Source of the DNA: Planctobacterium marinum
GTDB lineage: Bacteria; Pseudomonadota; Gammaproteobacteria; Enterobacterales; Alteromonadaceae
Length of the DNA: 64,000 nt
NCBI RefSeq assembly: GCF_036322805.1
Contig: NZ_AP027272.1
Coordinates: forward strand, 930,001 to 994,000
Reading direction: 5' to 3'
The notes below the pieces were generated by a model that worked only from the letters and a program-made list of their open reading frames with translations, had not been told where the DNA came from and searched no databases. The position numbers were made by a program, and so were the translations under genes. The number at the start of each line of letters is the position of its first letter. Position 1 is the first letter of the stretch. Shown in pieces: positions 61,384 to 64,000 of this stretch.

Positions 61384-64000
61384 ATGCACAATTGTGCGCC
61401 GCCTCGCTGGTCTATTTACCTACTGTTGAGACGTTTCGTCTCTCCTCTTTTGTTCCTTTGTGTATGTATGTTTGCCCAAGAAACTCGCGGTCAGCTCTCT
61501 TTTGCCAGTATTGGAGATGCAGAACTGATCCCCGATAATGTGGTTACCGATATTGCGCAAGATAAGCAAGGATTTCTCTGGATAGCAACGGCAGCAGGTC
61601 TCGTTCGCTACGACGGTTATCGGTTTAAGATGTTCGAATACGATGCTACCGATGAGTATTCCATTGGCGGTAATTTTGTGCGCAACATCAATGTGTTCGA
61701 AGATGGTTCTATTTGGTTGTCCACCGAGCCTGGTGGCGTTTCTATTTATCACCCCAAAACGGAAAGGTTTAGCCGATTATTTAGCGAGACGTTTTTGTCA
61801 GAAAACCCAGGTTTAGGCAGTGTCTCGCAAGTGATTAGAGGCGCAGAGGGGGAGTTGTGGTTGGCTACGAATTCCGGGGTATATGTAACGACCATCGACG
61901 GGGCTTTAAAGCACCACTACACAGTTAAAGATGGCTTGCCCCACAATGGAATTCGCGCATTGCTGAAGGATAAAGCTGGTGTCGTTTGGGTGGGTACTCG
62001 AGCTGGACTCGCTCGCTTTAGCCCTGTTAAAAACCAGTTTGACCATGTGCAAGGCGACATTGCATCTAACAGCAATATCTACATTCGCAGTTTATTTGAA
62101 GATGCCCAAGGTCGCATCTGGATAGGAAGCAATGCTTCCGGTGTGTTTGTTTATGACGTTGATAATCAGGTATTTAGACGCACATTGTTGGATCAGCCGG
62201 AGCAATATCAAAAGAACACCGTTTACGATATTTTCCAGGCAGATGAACGGCATCTCTGGATTGCCCGCTTTGGTGGCATCGATCATATTGATGCCGCTGA
62301 AGGCAAATGGGTATCCAGAAGCATACATGACCCATCTGATAGTTTTAGTCTGGCTAACAACGATATTCGTACCTTGCTAAAAGATCAATCCGGCATGATA
62401 TGGGTGGGGGGCTATGGCGGTGGCGTGCAACGGGTATTGGGCGCCAAAGATTGGCTCAAAACGCTGCGGTTTAGCTTACTGAAAGACAACGCTTTAACCG
62501 AGCCCAATGTTAGCAGTCTGATGGCGCGTTCAAATGGCGATATTTGGGTGGGCACGCGAGGCGGCGGTATCAATATAGTGAGAAATGGGCAGGGGGTAGT
62601 GGCCCGCCACACTCCCGAGGTTGGTCAACCCGGCAAGCTACAGTCAGGTTGGATAACTGCACTGACTGAAGTTAAAAATGGTGATATCTGGGTAGGTGTT
62701 AATCCTGGACAGCTGTATCGCTACGACGTTAAAACTGAATATTTTCATCAGTTCAATCAGGCCCAAGGATTACCCAGAGTCAATATTCGGGTTCTAAAAC
62801 CGGCCAAAGACGGTGGGATCTGGATTGGCAGCAATTCAGGTTTATTGCGTTGGCAATCCGGTTATGAGCAGTTCGAACGTTTTACTACTGCGGATGGCGA
62901 GTTAATGCGAGATGGTATTAATGCGTTAATTGAGAATGAACATGGCGATTTGTTAGTGGCTAGCGGCGCTTCCGGATTGTATCGATTAGATTATGGAGCT
63001 CAACTCCTGCAACCACTAGAAGGTATCGATGAATATGGCAGGGCTTTGAATACCATTAGTATTCTGGGAATGTTAAAGGACCGTGAACAACGCCTGTGGT
63101 TAGATACACCAGTAGGGATGCAGTTGGCTAACTTTGATGACTCAGGCTTTATTAACTTGCAAAATGTGAGTGAAGAAACAGGCTTTGGCGGACGCCCCAT
63201 GGGAGCCAATCTACTGCAGGATGAGTTGGGCAGAATATGGAGCCCATCTTTTGTCTTCTTTCCTTCTGAGCAAGAAATGCTGCCACTACAGCGAGCTGAT
63301 GGCATTGATATTGGTACGAGTTGGTTCCGTTCATATACCCAAACCCGTGATGGCACATTTCTCTTTGGCGGTAGTCGTGGACTGTTAAAAATCTGGCCTG
63401 AACGATTCTCCATTTGGGATTTTAAGCCGCCGATAGTGGCTTCAGAAGTCAGGGTAGATGGTGAGCATGTTAATGCGGGAAGTTTGACGCAAGAGGGTTT
63501 GACATTACTTCCCGGGCAGCGCGGTTTTACGGTTGAATTTGCTGCCTTGGATTTATCTGCCCCGGAAAAAAACCAATATCGATACCGCTTGCGTGGTTAT
63601 GAGTCAAGTTGGTCATCGGTGGACGCCACCAGACGTATCGCTAGTTACAGTAACCTATGGCCAGGTGATTATACCTTTGAAGTGCAAGGTACTAATAGAA
63701 TTGGGGCATGGAGTGATAAGCCGCTGATGTTTCCGGTTTATATTCGGGCACAATATTGGCAAACCCCTTGGTTTATTGGCTTGTGTATTTTTATCGCAGT
63801 ATCACTGCTGTATCTCGGGTTTCGCATCAGAACACAATGGATTAAAGCCAGAGCACAAGCTTTAGAGGTATTGGTTGAGGAGCGTACTCGGGAGTTGAGG
63901 AAAACTCAAAAGGACTTTATCGAACAGGAGAAAATGGCTTCTTTGGGGAGTTTGGTGGCCGGGGTTTCTCATGAAATTAACACACCAATGGGGATTGCGT
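61384..64000 (+). CDS. Propeller-type sensor histidine kinase, truncated by the window end
   Basis: The frame starts at ATG 61384 ([19 protein letters not shown]) and is open to base 64000, 872 codons. A signal peptide (cleaved near CMFAQ) is followed by repeated two-component propeller blades ([49 protein letters not shown]) to about residue 690. A Y_Y_Y domain follows (~731-785, [33 protein letters not shown]), then a membrane helix (~795-815) and the HisKA start with H-box [13 protein letters not shown] (His863). The ATPase domain and any receiver lie beyond the window. It shares only architecture with the kinase at 11969. Confidence 0.9.
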   Translation, partial: MHNCAPPRWSIYLLLRRFVSPLLFLCVCMFAQETRGQLSFASIGDAELIPDNVVTDIAQDKQGFLWIATAAGLVRYDGYRFKMFEYDATDEYSIGGNFVRNINVFEDGSIWLSTEPGGVSIYHPKTERFSRLFSETFLSENPGLGSVSQVIRGAEGELWLATNSGVYVTTIDGALKHHYTVKDGLPHNGIRALLKDKAGVVWVGTRAGLARFSPVKNQFDHVQGDIASNSNIYIRSLFEDAQGRIWIGSNASGVFVYDVDNQVFRRTLLDQPEQYQKNTVYDIFQADERHLWIARFGGIDHIDAAEGKWVSRSIHDPSDSFSLANNDIRTLLKDQSGMIWVGGYGGGVQRVLGAKDWLKTLRFSLLKDNALTEPNVSSLMARSNGDIWVGTRGGGINIVRNGQGVVARHTPEVGQPGKLQSGWITALTEVKNGDIWVGVNPGQLYRYDVKTEYFHQFNQAQGLPRVNIRVLKPAKDGGIWIGSNSGLLRWQSGYEQFERFTTADGELMRDGINALIENEHGDLLVASGASGLYRLDYGAQLLQPLEGIDEYGRALNTISILGMLKDREQRLWLDTPVGMQLANFDDSGFINLQNVSEETGFGGRPMGANLLQDELGRIWSPSFVFFPSEQEMLPLQRADGIDIGTSWFRSYTQTRDGTFLFGGSRGLLKIWPERFSIWDFKPPIVASEVRVDGEHVNAGSLTQEGLTLLPGQRGFTVEFAALDLSAPEKNQYRYRLRGYESSWSSVDATRRIASYSNLWPGDYTFEVQGTNRIGAWSDKPLMFPVYIRAQYWQTPWFIGLCIFIAVSLLYLGFRIRTQWIKARAQALEVLVEERTRELRKTQKDFIEQEKMASLGSLVAGVSHEINTPMGIA

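Noticed and set aside
1-64000. CRISPR arrays, tRNA/rRNA genes, insertion sequences, prophage
   Set aside because: No regularly spaced repeats, no tRNA-like cloverleaf or rRNA sequence and no transposase, integrase or phage protein was recognised.

Overview
The window looks like a chromosomal segment of a marine gammaproteobacterium of the Alteromonadales, most likely Alteromonadaceae (Alteromonas/Glaciecola/Aliiglaciecola type). This is inferred from the gene families and their order: a Vibrio/Alteromonas-type TonB2 system with DUF3450 and a long ExbB-like TtpC, propeller-type sensor kinases, a ppk-ppx block facing a pst operon with oversized permeases, PyrB without PyrI, and DUF4154/YfiR-like sensors. 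Base composition is moderate throughout, apart from one AT-rich islet near 10.1-10.6 kb. I see no rRNA, tRNA, CRISPR array, transposase or phage gene.

Layout. 1-6.3 kb: the 3' end of a TonB-dependent receptor, then a six-gene energy-transduction operon (DUF3450, TtpC, ExbB, ExbD, TonB, TPR protein). 6.4-11 kb: small membrane proteins, a PQQ-type sugar dehydrogenase, a methyltransferase-like protein, a group II truncated globin, and an AT-rich islet with fragments. 11-16.4 kb: a minus-strand signalling operon (OmpR-type regulator, propeller histidine kinase, periplasmic solute-binding protein) with a terminator-like hairpin straddling the regulator's stop codon. 16.6-27.9 kb: phosphate and polyphosphate metabolism (ppx, ppk, gcvR, pstCAB-phoU, a PiT transporter), with Pho-box-like sites before ppk and pstC. 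27.9-36.8 kb: purU, thpR, PBP1b (mrcB), a TonB-like membrane protein with a candidate -1 frameshift, hemL, pyrB, and a chemoreceptor.

37-48.2 kb: an orphan solute-binding protein, an MBL-fold hydrolase, and a TetR regulator divergent from an RND efflux pair with two operator-like repeats over the promoter. These are followed by a minus-strand operon of CLC channel, HemJ and an S9 peptidase. 48.4-50.4 kb: small conserved proteins (DUF6776-like, DUF4112, PH domain, YqaE/Pmp3). 50.6-54.7 kb: a TonB-dependent receptor followed by a YfiR-domain/histidine-kinase fusion. 54.8-61.1 kb: erpA, a second RND pair with a GST and a VOC protein, and a small DUF1842-like protein. 61.4-64 kb: a second propeller histidine kinase that runs off the end.

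The most unusual signal is at 31.79-31.93 kb. There the minus-strand TonB-like gene ends at an in-phase A-AAA-AAA heptamer directly followed by TAG and a perfect GC-rich stem-loop. The -1 frame stays open for 45 more residues and gives a plausible C-terminus with two cysteines. This is either a programmed frameshift, a slippage site, or a one-base homopolymer error. Starts, domains and motifs were read by eye; no database search was run.
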